Assembly (NCBI GenBank): GCA_943737045.1
Contig: CALSFV010000254.1
Location: forward strand, 434,001 to 498,000
Length of the DNA stretch: 64,000 nucleotides
From: Parapristionchus giblindavisi
Taxonomy: Eukaryota; Nematoda; Chromadorea; Rhabditida; Diplogasteridae
Direction: 5' to 3'
This document shows, one piece after another, positions 1 through 11,799 of the stretch. Under the pieces are notes generated by a model that saw nothing but the letters and a program-made list of their open reading frames with translations, was not told the origin of the DNA and ran no database searches. A program made the translations under genes and the position numbers. Positions within the stretch are counted from its first letter, which is position 1, and each line of letters opens with the position of its first letter.

Positions 1-3000
1 TCGTTCTTCATCACTGCATACACAATTTCGCTCTTCTGAAAAGTCAATAACTTGACGATATATTATAAAGTGCAGGTCAAACTTCGTCGAAGATTATAGC
101 ATGTGGGTTTCCAATCAGTGCTTGCACGAACAGTCTTTCCAAATTGCGGTTTCCTGAAAATGTTTTTGTTGTCCTACGTAAATGCAATATTCAAGAAACT
201 ACCTTCTATTGAGAGCCTCCATAGATCGGGATATTTCATTGAATCAAGAATGACTACAGATTGATCGGGTTTCCTACAACTCTGCTTGTCTAGCAGTAGT
301 TCTTCTCCTTTAGAACAGAGGCACTTTGAGCCATTTCCAGGTCTAAAATATATTGCCCTATATGCATGAGAAAACAAATAATAATCATGAAGCAATACAG
401 TTGAACGATAATGTAGAAGAAAACTTACGTATTGAAGCAAAAATGTTGACATCCTCCGTTGTTCACTGAACAAGGACCACTCCTCTCAACAGTTTCATTC
501 AATCGAACTGCTCTTAATCCAACTGGTCCATAGATCTGGGACTCAACGACTCGGGATGAATCATGTCCAGCGAGGATTCCGTCTTTGAGTACAATCTCAA
601 CGAATGAACGGCCAGCCATGGAGTTGCAGTAGATACGATTACCTAAACAAAAAAAAATATTAGAATTAGCTTACGCGGTAGTATAATTGCTAGAATATCT
701 CGAAAATTGTTAACGAAATGAGGATAACGCTTACGGATATCTTACCGAGTTTAGATACGCTATAGGGTTGAACGAGTTTGTAGCTGTATTGCATGTACGA
801 AAGGAGATCAGTGGCGTCTAATTTTATTGAACTGAAAAGAAATTCAATATGTGGAAATATCTTGTTTGGGGAATATACCGTATGAGAGAGTGATTAGACT
901 CGGCCCAATATAGTCGTCCTCCTTCTCGATCCAAGTCTACACCAGTTGGATAGGAATACTCTTGGAGGTTGTACTAAATTGAAAAATTTAATAAATATTT
1001 CATTGTAAGCTAATAATTATTTGCAATGGCGCAAAAGTACTCACAAAAACTTCAGCATTGCTGCCATCCAATTGCATTTTGATCAATTTACTGTTTCGCT
1101 CGGCCCAGTCCGATACGTAGAGGTAGCCTATAATCCATTCATGTTGGACAAAAGCAATTTTTAAATCAATTTTAAATTTTAAGTCCTATGTAAAAGGCAA
1201 GCTGGAGTAGTAAAAATGGAACTAGCTAAGTCTAGATCGGACATTCAATAAATATCGTTGTACCGACCATCGAATGGATCCACAGCAAGTCCATGAGGTT
1301 TCTCCAGTCGGATTGAGGTTTGGAGCACACGAGGGACCAGAGATCCGTCCATCTTTCCTACCTACAAAGCAGAACATCAATGAACATTTCACCGATTACC
1401 ACTCATTTCTGTATTGAAAAGTATGTTCAATCATGTTTGCTAACACTGTGAATAGTACGATACTTAGGTACAGTCTGAATCTTTGGTGTCGTGCTTTTTT
1501 TTCTATCGTAAGAGTAGCACACACCCATATAAGTGATGTTGCTCCATCGACCCAGAATATGTTTCGTCCGTTGATGTCGAGACGGAAAGTCTTTGTACTC
1601 TGATGAATGCCTTCATTAATTACGACAGCCAGATCGGATCCATTAAAACGACACCTGCAATGATTTGAACAAAACTAAGCTCAATACTAGCTTTATCGTA
1701 ATCAATTGGGTCACATTATATTAAAAGCAGCCCAAGTATCTAGATAGTCCGAAGATAATCAAACAACAAATTATTTCCGGTGCCCATGTCTTTCAACCTC
1801 CAAAATTCATTTCCGATTGCTCAAAACCAACCGTTTGATGGTATAATCAGTGATATCCAGCCAATAGACGAATCCTTCAACCGGATCGTAATCAACGTCG
1901 AGAAGTGAATGAGATGCTTCATCTTCTCCCTAAAATATATTAGTAATGTAGCGATTAATATTTTGAATTGTTGGAAATGTAAAATCACTGTGGTCACTGG
2001 AGAAGGGAAAAGCAAGAAAGAAACAAATTACTAATTTTACTTTCCTAAATTTACTTACCCCATAAGGAAACGATTGTGGAGTGTAGTCAGTCGTATCGAG
2101 TGAAATATAGAAGAGCCCATTGATAGCAGAGATGAGAAGTACCTGAAAAATTTCTGACTTCTCTCACTGATCAACAGTTCCAAAACAGAACAACAAAGAC
2201 CGTACCAACTGGGGGGGGGGGGGAATTGACCAGATAAGAAAACCTGTGTGCAAACGAGAATAGCACACGGAAGAATAGGATAATCAATATGCAAAGTCAG
2301 TTTATATTAATATATTAATGGAATTAATTTAAAGAATTGTTTATTCACTATCAACATGTGTTCATTAACAATTTAACTGCTTTCTTTTTACCTCTCTGAA
2401 ACCATCCTCGCAAGTTACTCCGTCGCTTTTCAAGTCAATTCCAATCGGACATGCACATGTTCTCTTTGGTGCAATACTCGCAATGAGACACAGATGAGAG
2501 CAACCTCCATTGTTCACAGCACAGGGATTGGATGACGGGTCTGAAAATAACAAGAATTTTAAAATTTGAATCAAATGAGTTTTCAACCAGATCATACATT
2601 TTCATTGACGAGGATCGTTAATCTAATTTTTATGTGTTGTCTATTTCACGTCTGTTAGATATGTCATATCTTCCCGAGTTTACACTAACCTGTAACTGCC
2701 TTCTTAGAGTCTACGATCGTGAACATTTCAAGGTCCATAATTTGTTCGACAATGTGGAAAGTTCCATTACAATTGGTCCAGTCACAGATGGCCAGATGGC
2801 CTGAGTTAAGCGAGAAGAAGAGGAAAGTCTGGAAGAAAGGGTACTATAAGAGCACAGGATTACTTTCAGAATAACATTATCGAGGGATACATGAAACATG
2901 ATAGTTTTTTTAGTTTGCAAATGACTAGAAAATCAGTATAATGTATGATAAAATTGTTTATAATTTGGTCATGTCTTGAATAAAAAAGTAATTACATTTA

Positions 3001-5660
3001 TAAATTATTTTACCTGCACAGTGTCCAAATGGAGTATGTGTGACGTCTCGAAGATTGGAATGCAAGATTGCCGTTGATACAGTTCGCATTTCCAAACTTC
3101 CGAGCTATCCTTAAGAAGATATGATATAGTGAATTCAGTTATCACAAGTATTCGAAAGAATACTCACTCACCTTGGTGGTTCGTACATAGAATATACTAT
3201 TGGCTTCTCTACTCAGGGCCAACGATGTTAGTGTACCGTCAGGTGTGGGCATCTGAAAAAGGAAAAGATACTCATCTCGAACATAAGAAGTCTTCAAATA
3301 TGTACTATTTTGAATATTTTCCTTAGTATTTCAACTTCAATCTATGTCTTTACTCAAATTAAAATGGTATAGAATATAATATTACAGAGAATGGATGGGT
3401 GTCGTGGTGTAGACCGTTCATGAAGGCACGTTCGATTTGGTTTCGAGCTGCGTTGATCCAGTACATGTTTCTGCAATTGAAAATATATTTCTCACCTAAG
3501 AATTTCCTGTAAAGTTCACAATAAGTGATGATTCATAACTTAGGACGAACTAAACCAATCAATTTACAGTTAGATCAAGCAATAAAGCTAGAAAATTCGA
3601 AGTTCATGTAAATATTTAATATTGATTGAAGCATTACGTTCTTAATTCAAAATAAATTCCTCACTTACCCATCCAATGGATCAAGAACAAGAGAGTGAAG
3701 ATAATCCAATCTATCGTGCAGAATTACAGTACACACTTGAGGGGTTGTTCCATTCTTCGTCTCATTGCAGACCTTGAAGAGAAACAATTTATAAATTAAT
3801 TATACAAATATTAATTATTTATATAATATTCAGCAATGAATCATGTTATGATATTAAAATCATGATAACTTGAATGACCTCGATCCTAGCAGAGCTGTCA
3901 TGGCCGATTGTCGAAATTGCTGCGTATATCTGTTAATTTACAAATTTATTTTTATAATTTAAGACAAAGGCTTATTGATTTTGAAAATTATTTTTGAAAG
4001 TATTTAAGGTAAATTATTTTTAAAAATCAATCGAATAGATGGTAAGTTATCACCTTCCCCGTTAGCCAATCATAAGCAACGCTTGTCGGCGTATCATCGA
4101 GTACGCCTCCTATAGTCAATGCAGTCGTGTCTAAAGATCCATCCAAAGGAAGTCTTCGTAGATGTTGACGAAGTGTGAAATATCCAGTATTCTTCAATTA
4201 TTGGTCTACATATTGAATCTCAATATGGTCGATTCTATTCAATTTCTTCATGTCAAGTAATAACTCGAAATGACTGTACCTTATTAAAGTCTAATGAGAT
4301 ATCTAATCGTTTAGATCGTTATTCAAATCTTATATCTTTCGGCTTTCAGGTGAAATTTTTTTGTAATCGATAGCTCTGGCCATATGGTCAATCATTTCTT
4401 CGCTATCCATCTACTTTCTTCACCCATTAACTAAGTGCGTTCTCTCCAATCCCCTATGGGATCACATTATCCCTCCGTGAACATAAATTATCGCTTCTTT
4501 CTCTTTCTAGGTTTTACGACTATCACACGCCAATTATCTATATCTATCTATCTCTAACACTCTTCATTTCCCATCCTCTCGGTCATCCAAAGCAATCTAG
4601 TCCACTTTTTAAAGAGAAAAAAAGCCGTGAAAGACATAAATCATGCTTAATTACTGTACAAAAAGTTCACGGCTGCGTGGGAAAAGATTACAGTTCATGT
4701 ATTAGAACTTCCTTGAGAAGGCACAGTTCCCTAACCATAATCAAATATGTGAGACCGTAATCTGTCACCATTCAGTCATTCTATCGACTATATCAGTGCG
4801 ACTATTGTAAAAGACGTGTTGTAAAAGATAACAATAAGAACAAACTTCGTTTGCATTGCTGGCTAGCAACACATGTAGTTCTTCTGCGATTGGTTTATAG
4901 AGAATTCTCGAATCATGAAGATGAAGAGTTACTGGATCCACCTGAAATGCTCGAAAAGAATATTCCGGGCTTATTCTGACAAGATTTCAGAGATATACGT
5001 GTGATTTCTTCTTGAAACAGCACTTATGTTTTACCATCTCTTAATTTCGCACAATTTTTCTAGTTTTCGGGCAGCTACAGACTGTTCTGTACTGCATCGA
5101 AAATGATTGTTAAATTTGGCTGGGCTCTGATCCTCTATACTCTCTCCTCTATGTCGAGCTAGCCAAAGCAATCTGGCAGAGCAATAAAATCCGTACAATC
5201 GTTATTGCCACCCGAGAGTACATATTATCTATGTCGGTAATCTTATGTTATTGATACATATCATTCACTTGATATTTACGGATGTTTTGGATCAGATCAT
5301 CGACAAATTGTACTCATTTCATTTTTTCATTGTTTACTATGATAGACAATCAAAGTACAGTGTTCCGTTTATGTGTCTCGTGTACAACAACTCACTTTGA
5401 GTAGAGATATGGTCTTGCCGATGCGTGCCACTAGCGAGACCGTATGTGCGTCTGAAACTTGAAGTTTTGTCTTTGATTGTTGATCTTTGATCTTCAAATG
5501 CTAATATAGAAATTACAGTATGTGCTACGCTTTTTAACAGCTCTTAACTCAATCGAAATGTATACAATGATTTTATCTGTACGAATAAATATATAAATAT
5601 TGTTATTCTTCACCCACCGCCGCTGGGGATGAACAGAAGAAGGAAGAGTAGGACAATCAT
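1..5660 (-). CDS. LDL-receptor-related protein (YWTD propeller/EGF), N-terminal part, runs off left edge
   Basis: I splice 22 exons, about 722 residues: 5660-5618, 5451-5396, 4941-4846, 4191-4054, 3929-3879, 3772-3669, 3470-3386, 3252-3172, 3109-3014, 2828-2690, 2540-2392, 2142-2059, 1929-1832, 1654-1525, 1361-1268, 1127-1045, 973-879, 831-746, 642-429, 342-203, 153-83, 35-1. Phase is kept throughout. The start gives a signal peptide ([14 protein letters not shown]). A first, divergent six-bladed propeller follows directly ([17 protein letters not shown] is its clearest blade), then an EGF module ([14 protein letters not shown]...CACP...C). A second propeller follows ([24 protein letters not shown]), then a second EGF ([14 protein letters not shown]...CLC...SC) and the start of a third propeller. 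No LDLa repeats or membrane segment lie in the window, so these would be beyond the left edge. By family this is a type I endocytic or signalling receptor. The acceptor at 4192 (ATTGAAG) is weak and is the least certain junction. Confidence 0.85.
2213..2224. repeat. poly-G tract in an LRP intron
   Basis: An uninterrupted run of about twelve G sits in the intron between the first EGF exon and the first exon of propeller 2. It is probably length-variable and prone to sequencing error. Confidence 0.7.
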
Positions 5661-6519
5661 CCCGTAGGCATTGTCCACACAACTTGTTATGCTAATCGAC
5701 ACCGACCACTATTGAAGATGATGGTCGTATTCTCTCTCTCTCTCTCGACCCTCAATAATATGGAATACAAACACGAACAACCTCTTATCAGATTGCGGCT
5801 AGCCTCAAAGGATGGAATGACCGAGCACATTAGAGGGAGAATATACGAGGGATGAGAGATAATTGGGGATGGAGAGACGAGTGGGAGGAGAGAAACGGAG
5901 AGGGAGAGGGATGGAGGGATGGATAGTGAGGGAAACGAGGAACGGAGGAGAGAGAAGCAGTGGTGACGATGATGGAGAGATAGATAGAATAGAGGATGGA
6001 AGGCGGAGAGGCAAAAGGGGGAATAGATGATAGAGATAAGTATAAGTGTCTCGCTCCGCGATCGTGCAATAAACGATAAGAGGGTGAGAATTAATAGGGT
6101 ATGAAGCGTGTGATGGGAAGAAAATATAGTATGGGAATGGAGAGTGGATATTCAATCCAATAGCATACGGGAATAATGGGAATAGCAATAGGATTATGGA
6201 CCATGCAAAGAAAGGAACTGTACTGCATATGACCTCTAATGTTAGACTACTAATCAGATAAAACAGAACGAAACCTTTAGAAAGAGTTTGAATGTTTGTA
6301 AGGGCACTCTTTTCTGTACAAGATGATCAATCTACCCTAGAAGACGAAAGAAAAAGCCTCGAGGCGCGAATACAAAGAGGATTCCCGCAAAAGCGAAATG
6401 CAATTGGGATTGGTCTCATTTGTAGAGGAAGAAAAAGGAAGAGAAACAAGTGGAAGAAGATGAGGATGAGACACAGAGGGGCAGTGCTATGCGAGAGGAT
6501 GGCAGTAGTGGTCCAAATT

Positions 6520-6585
6520 GTAGAGGGAGAGGGAGAGGGAGAGGGAGAGGGAGAGGGAGAGGGAGAGGGAGAGGGAGAGGGAGAA
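6520..6585. repeat. (GGGAGA)n hexanucleotide array
   Basis: Roughly eleven near-perfect copies of GGGAGA in tandem. A looser CT-strand counterpart, (CTCCCT)n, lies at 6737-6815, so the two could pair as a hairpin about 150 bases apart. Confidence 0.9.
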
Positions 6586-6736
6586 AAGAGGCCGCAGGGC
6601 AGATGGAACCAGAGGAGTAGAAGAAAGAGAAGCTATTGAGGAGAGAAAAAGAGAGAGTAAGGCCATTACGGCCCCTTAGTCTGAAGGAAGAAACGAATAT
6701 ATCAAGAGCAGAAGGAGAGAACCTTACTCCTTGTCT

Positions 6737-6815
6737 CTCCCTCTCCCTCTCCCTTTCTCCCTCTCCCTTTCTCACTCTCCCTTACTCCCTCTCCCTCTCC
6801 CTCTCTACTTCCCCT
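6737..6815. repeat. (CTCCCT)n hexanucleotide array, inverse of the array at 6520
   Basis: An imperfect array of TCTCCC/CTTTCTCC hexamers complementary to the purine array about 150 bp upstream. Confidence 0.85.
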
Positions 6816-7547
6816 GTCCGTTTACCACAAGACAGATGAGAGTGTAACAGTCTGGTAAGGGTCACTTCTCAGATTAATCTCTCACTGTCTTCTCCTTCTT
6901 CATTGTGGCAAGGTCCGTTGGGAACACTACATGGAATACAGTAACCCGGGGTAAAATAATAAAAATACAAATCATAAACAATAATAATAATAAGGAAAAA
7001 ATAATAATCTGAATCTAGTAAAAAGTGCAGATCTTTTTCTTCGTTTCGTTTCTTTCGGCGATTTTGGTATAGATCATTAGTAATAGAATGTCGGAAAAGG
7101 AGAAAATATGAGCAAAACAAGGATCAGCGATGACTTCGGCGAAGTTCTCGGAAGGAAGTGAGTCAGTTCGTGATACGGATCTCATTGCACTTGCTCTTTT
7201 TTGGTTGTTCGACCCTAAGATGAATCAGAATGGATGAGTGCGCAGTACAAACAATGATGTTCTTCTCTTTTGCCTTTCATCAACCATCGATAGATAGAGG
7301 AACGTGTCAGGATGATCTGTATCGGTTCCCTTCTCGAGCGAATTGTGAAGAGATCAAAACAAATGAGTGTCTATGGAACGAGAAATGGCATAAGATAGTC
7401 ATAGACTATGGGATGAGAGAGGAGACGACGAGATAGAGTAGATGTTTTGGACAACGTCGACCTGTGTGTCTAGTATATATACGAAGATGTTGCCATCTAG
7501 GTAAATCGTAGTAGATCTTCCTTTCTTCTTCTATCAATTCGACAATA

Positions 7548-8214
7548 ATGACTAGAATCGTTTGTCTCCTTGTACTCGCGGTGGTTGTCTTTGCAGCTGA
7601 AGGTAAGCCTTAAATTATCCCTATAATTTTTATGATCATGATGCAACATTAAAATTATAGTTTTCGCGTTGACCTTTATATAGATATTGATAAGATGATC
7701 CTTTATCAACTAACACTCATTAATTATTTTGTCAGTATTTTTGACCATGATTTCAATTATTTCCAGCCTCAACAAGAGAACGTCGAGGTTCGTACTATCG
7801 ACCTCCACCGCCTCCTCCTCCTCCACCTCCTCCTCCACCACCTAGACCATCTTATGGCGCTCCACGACCCTCATATGGAGCACCTCAGCCATCTTATGGT
7901 GGAGGAGGTGGGGGTGGAGCTCCATATGGAGGTGATGGTGGATCAGGAGGTAACTAATTCAACCTTTATTTTTTTCGATATTTCATAGTTGCTATTTTGG
8001 ATCTGCTCGAATCTTCAATAGAATACGAGAACAAACAATTCATTTGCCTTTTACGTTAAAAAAATCGTAAAAAATTCACTAGTATGAAAAACCTTCAGTA
8101 AATATATCCATATATTCAGGTCAAGCATATCCTTCTGAACCAGTGGGTCCTATCGGAGGCGGAGGAGGAGGAGCGCCAATTGGAGGAATTGGACCTCCTG
8201 GATCGGCATACTAA
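7548..8214 (+). CDS. Small secreted Pro/Gly/Tyr-rich protein
   Basis: Three exons, 7548-7602, 7767-7949 and 8120-8214, give 110 residues with phase-1 introns and clean GT/TTYCAG borders. Residues 1-17 form a signal peptide (MTRIVCLLVLAVVVFAA). After a short basic stretch (STRERRGSYYR) comes a run of fourteen prolines, then three copies of PSYGAP-like repeats, and a C-terminal half dominated by glycine (GGGGGGG, GGGGGG, GGIGPPG). No cysteines occur in the mature part. Nematode proteins of this make-up include cuticle or secreted matrix components and Gly-rich peptides; I infer an extracellular structural role but cannot assign a family. It stands alone, with no related neighbour. Confidence 0.8.
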
Positions 8215-9259
8215 GCACTCGTCTAGTCCTTTATCACCTCATTTACTTTCGATAAAACGCTCTTAATCAAGATATTTGGTGGTGACATGGTCAATACATA
8301 GAATGTGTTGTCAATACAACAGTAAATCAATCAGTGGAGTACATCGCACTGTAAATCACCTCCCAGTTTTGTTATGTTTCGTAATCTTGCCCTTGTTCCC
8401 AAATTCGAAATGAATTCAAATTACCTAATGGAAGTTAGCGTTTTTACCTCTTTTTAACGTCGTAGATAATGTTTTAGATGAATACGCATTGTAATATTTT
8501 GATAGTGCAATATTTGATAGAGTGAGATTGATGGAGTTATTTATTGAAAAAAACCTAATTCGTAAGGTGAGAGTAACGAACTGATAAACAATGCACATAA
8601 GGAAGTTTGCAACGATGTCTCTTCATTGTGTAACTTCAATTCATTGCAGTGTCCGTCCCTGCGCAGTCAAAGGGCTGGTATTGACTGCGCAGGGACGGAC
8701 ACTGCATCAGTCCCTTAGTTTTATCCCTTGATCAAGTCATTAATTGCCACTTATAGTAGTGCAATCTACTTGTAGCATGTCCCGTTAAGATTCCATCATT
8801 TTATCCCCTTCCATTGTTTTGTTGCACTTCAGTATTCTCACCACATGGAAAGTAAGAAAGATGAATTTTAAAGGTAATTTTCTCGAGTTGAAATGGTCTT
8901 GGTTTTTTCTGACATTTTCTTATGACTAGAAATGGCACACAATAGAATGTTGTACCTTCCCCATTCCCCTTCCTATTGTTGTATCTTGCCCGCAATATTC
9001 GGTTCGAAACACGACGACAAACTGTGATGAAAAGAATATCTGGCAAATCAAATCGATTCTAAATTTAATATGACAAACACATGCAATCAAAGCATAATTG
9101 TTGTATCTTAATGAAGCATAATGGAGCGGTCTCACTTTTCACATTCAAAGTGTGTTGATAAGTATGTTATCAGGAGACGCTAAGAAAAAGGCTGCACGGA
9201 AAGTCTGCGTATGCATTGTGATGCAATATGGTAAAGTAAAAAAGGAAAGGATATCCTGC
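8215..9259. other. Intergenic stretch with one perfect hairpin
   Basis: 3' flank of the small secreted-protein gene and unique AT-rich DNA leading into the repeat island. Apart from the hairpin at 8645-8706 I see no gene or named element. Confidence 0.5.
8645..8706. repeat. Perfect 26-bp inverted repeat with 10-nt loop
   Basis: Positions 8645-8670 are the exact reverse complement of 8681-8706, with the loop AGGGCTGGTA between. The arms are GC-rich in an AT-rich setting. It could be a transcribed hairpin RNA, a tiny palindromic MITE, or a transcription-stopping structure; nothing in the sequence decides between these. Confidence 0.9.
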
Positions 9260-10235
9260 TATTCAAAAAAGAACCCTGGCAAAGTGCAAAGTGTCGTGCC
9301 AAGTACCCAAGTATCCTTGGTACAGTGCCAAGTATCCATAGCATAGTGCCAAGTACCCCATTACCGTCCCAACTATCCCCTGTATCCCTGGCACAGTACC
9401 AAGGTTCCCTCCCCTCACTTCACCTAGTCCCCTGGGTTCACCAACATCCACTGGTTCATCTACCTCCCTTGGCTTCACCTAACATCCTTAGCACCGTTCC
9501 AAGTATCCCTGACACCGTGACAAGTACCCAAGTATAATTGTCACTGTGCCAAGTATCCTTGTATCCTTGGCAAAATGCAAAGTGTCGTGCCAAGTACCCA
9601 AATATCCATGGCATCGTGCCAAGCATCCCTGGCATAGTTCCAAGTACCCCTCTTAGAGTCCCAAGTATCTCTGTATCCCTGGAACAGTACCAAGGTTCCC
9701 TCCCTTCGCTTCACCTAATCCCCCTGGGTTCACCAACATCCACTTCCCTTGGCTTCATCTACATCCACTGCTTCACCTACCTCACTTTGCTTCACCTAAC
9801 ATCCTTTTAATCCGTGCCAAGTATCCTTATCACTGTGCCAAGTACCCTTGTCACCGTGCCAAAAGATGCAACAAAGGAAGACTAGACGACAAGCTCACTC
9901 GAGACTAACTCTATCAACATAGGAGGGGGTTTATATAGGGCAATGGGTCTTTATCGTGAGGAATGACGATGCAAATTGAATGAGGGAGATCATTCTGGCA
10001 TGTTCTCCCTCCTGTGAGCTGTCTACACGCGGGGACCCAACTACAAGTACCCCTCTTACCGTCCCAAGTATCCCTGTATCCCTGGCAGAGTGCCAAGGTT
10101 CCTCCCTTCGCTTCACCAACTCTCTGGCTTCACCTACATCCACTGGTTCATCTTCCACCCTTGGCTTCACCTACCCCCTCGACACCTTGTCAAATGTCGT
10201 GCCAAGTACACTCACAAAAATTTTACCTAGTAAAT
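9260..10235. repeat. Minisatellite/satellite block, left part of repeat island
   Basis: Degenerate tandem copies built on CCAAGTATCCCTGTATCCC, TGGCACAGTGCCAAGG and CTTCGCTTCACC segments. The same family reappears at 11730-11780, 14419-14808 and 15273-15430, so the island was once continuous and has been split by insertions. Shorter sub-repeats (GTGCCAAGTAYCC) dominate at 9290-9660 and 9815-9860. Confidence 0.85.
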
Positions 10236-10292
10236 TCCCTAGCTAAGAACCCATTCAATTATATTCTTATATGCAAGGGAATTGTTCCCTTA

Positions 10293-10436
10293 TGTGGTGT
10301 TACATTTTCAAAACGTGCACACGGCGTGCGAACGTTTTGAAATGCACGCCGTGCGCACGGCGTGCATTTTTCTATACGGTGTTACATTTTGAAACGTGCG
10401 CACGCCGTGCGCCCGTTTTGAAAATGTAACACCACA
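10293..10436. mobile_element. Harbinger-like MITE, copy 1 (144 bp)
   Basis: Begins TGTGGTGTTACATTTT and ends with its reverse complement; it is flanked by TTA on both sides (10290-10292 and 10437-10439). A TWA target duplication is the hallmark of PIF/Harbinger elements. The inside is itself palindromic, with repeated ACGGCGTGC segments. Three relatives lie at 21843, 44753 and 51299. Confidence 0.8.
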
Positions 10437-10503
10437 TTACATATAAGGGACTAATTCCCTTATAAGTGAATTGTTTTTAGGGGAAAAAATACCTGATATA
10501 TAA

Positions 10504-11660
10504 GAGAGGATATCTGACTCGATCGACATACTTGTGTTGGGGCTTGGCATTCTATGAAAAAATGGATAGTGAGATTTTTGCAGTTTTATGTAGTACTATC
10601 CGAGAGAAGTTCACCCATGCAGGAGAGAAGTTGTGAAAATGCTTCTACGCCTCAGGGCATGACGTCATAAACATTAAAATTTTTGCAAAACTTGCTCGTA
10701 CGGCTTCATGAGTGGTACCAATCGATTCCTCGTTCAATTCTAAGGCTTTTTTGATTTGGTACATTTTTGTTAATCTTCGGTCTTCCTTTGGAAAAATGCA
10801 AAAAACTTTAATAAATTCAATTTTTTCGAATTTAATATATTATGCAAGTGCAAAGGGCCGTTTTTTATTCGCTCAGTTTCTTCTTATTACAATTACACAT
10901 ACGCTTGTATATACCATTAATTTTTTGAGGGGGCCTGGTATATTGGAGAAGCAAAAAGCAGAGTAATTAAATAGTGGTGTGCTTACTGTAGCCGAGCTTC
11001 ATCAGTGCTATTTCCCGGCTCCTGATTCTCGTTGTCGATGATAATTGATGTAATCATATCTACTACTGTAACACGGCTGAAGCAATATACTTATGGCATT
11101 CCTCGGCTACAGTAACTCACAAAGCACACTGAAATGGCAAACGAGAATCAGGAGCCGGGAAATAGCACTGATGAAACTCGGCTACAGTAAGCACACCACA
11201 ATTTAATTACTCTGTTTTTTGCTTCTCCAATATACCAGGCCCCCTCAAAAAATTAATGGTATATACAAGCGTATGTGTAATTGTAATAAGAAGAAACTGA
11301 GCGAATAAAAAACGGCCCTTTGCACTTGCATAATATATTAAATTCGAAAAAATTGAATTTATTAAAGTTTTTTGCATTTTTCCAAAGGAAGACCGAAGAT
11401 TAACAAAAAATGTACCAAATCAAAAAAGTCTTAGAATTGAACGAGGAATCGATTGGTAGCACTCATGAAGCCGTACGAACAAGTTTGCAAAAATTTAAAA
11501 TTTTTATGACGTCATGCCCTGAGGCGTAGAAGCATTTTCACAACTTCTCTCCTGCATGGGTGAACTTCTCTCGGACAGTACTACATAAAACTGCAAAAAT
11601 CTCACCATCCATTTTTTCATAGAATGCCAAGAGTATTTCGATCCAGTGAGATATCCTCTC
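10504..11660. mobile_element. Foldback element with ~480-bp inverted arms
   Basis: The left arm (about 10504-11035) and right arm (about 11140-11660) are near-identical inverted copies around a spacer of about 100 bp. The outer ends share AGAGGATATCTSACT. The arms contain no transposase frame; open frames here are short and arise from AT-rich DNA. It is a non-autonomous palindromic element inserted in the minisatellite island. Confidence 0.85.
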
Positions 11661-11799
11661 ATAAGGGAATTATTCCCTTTTATTTAAGGGAATAATTCCC
11701 ATGGGGTCCTTAGCTAGGGAATTTTCTGTGAGTGTACCCAAGTATCCTTTGCACCGTGCCAAATATTTCCCGTACATATAAGGGAATAATTGATTGATT

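Larger units (their letters stand above)
5661..7547. other. Intergenic, low-complexity GA/CT DNA
   Basis: This gap separates the divergent LRP and small secreted-protein genes. It contains a CT dinucleotide run near 5731-5745, a purine-rich stretch at about 5830-6060, and two hexanucleotide arrays described separately. Open frames here encode only Glu/Gly/Arg or Ser/Leu/Pro biased sequence produced by the repeats. Promoters of both flanking genes should lie here, but I see no specific site that I can name. Confidence 0.6.

Noticed and set aside
5805..6188. 127-codon minus-strand frame, Leu/Ser/Pro rich
   Set aside because: Low-complexity purine/pyrimidine tract; no domain, no splice context.
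6292..6839. Open frames rich in Gly-Glu or Ser-Leu-Pro
   Set aside because: They are translations of the GGGAGA and CTCCCT arrays, open in several frames on both strands.
9325..10340. Pro/Ser-rich frames resembling structural proteins
   Set aside because: Produced by the minisatellite; open in several frames.
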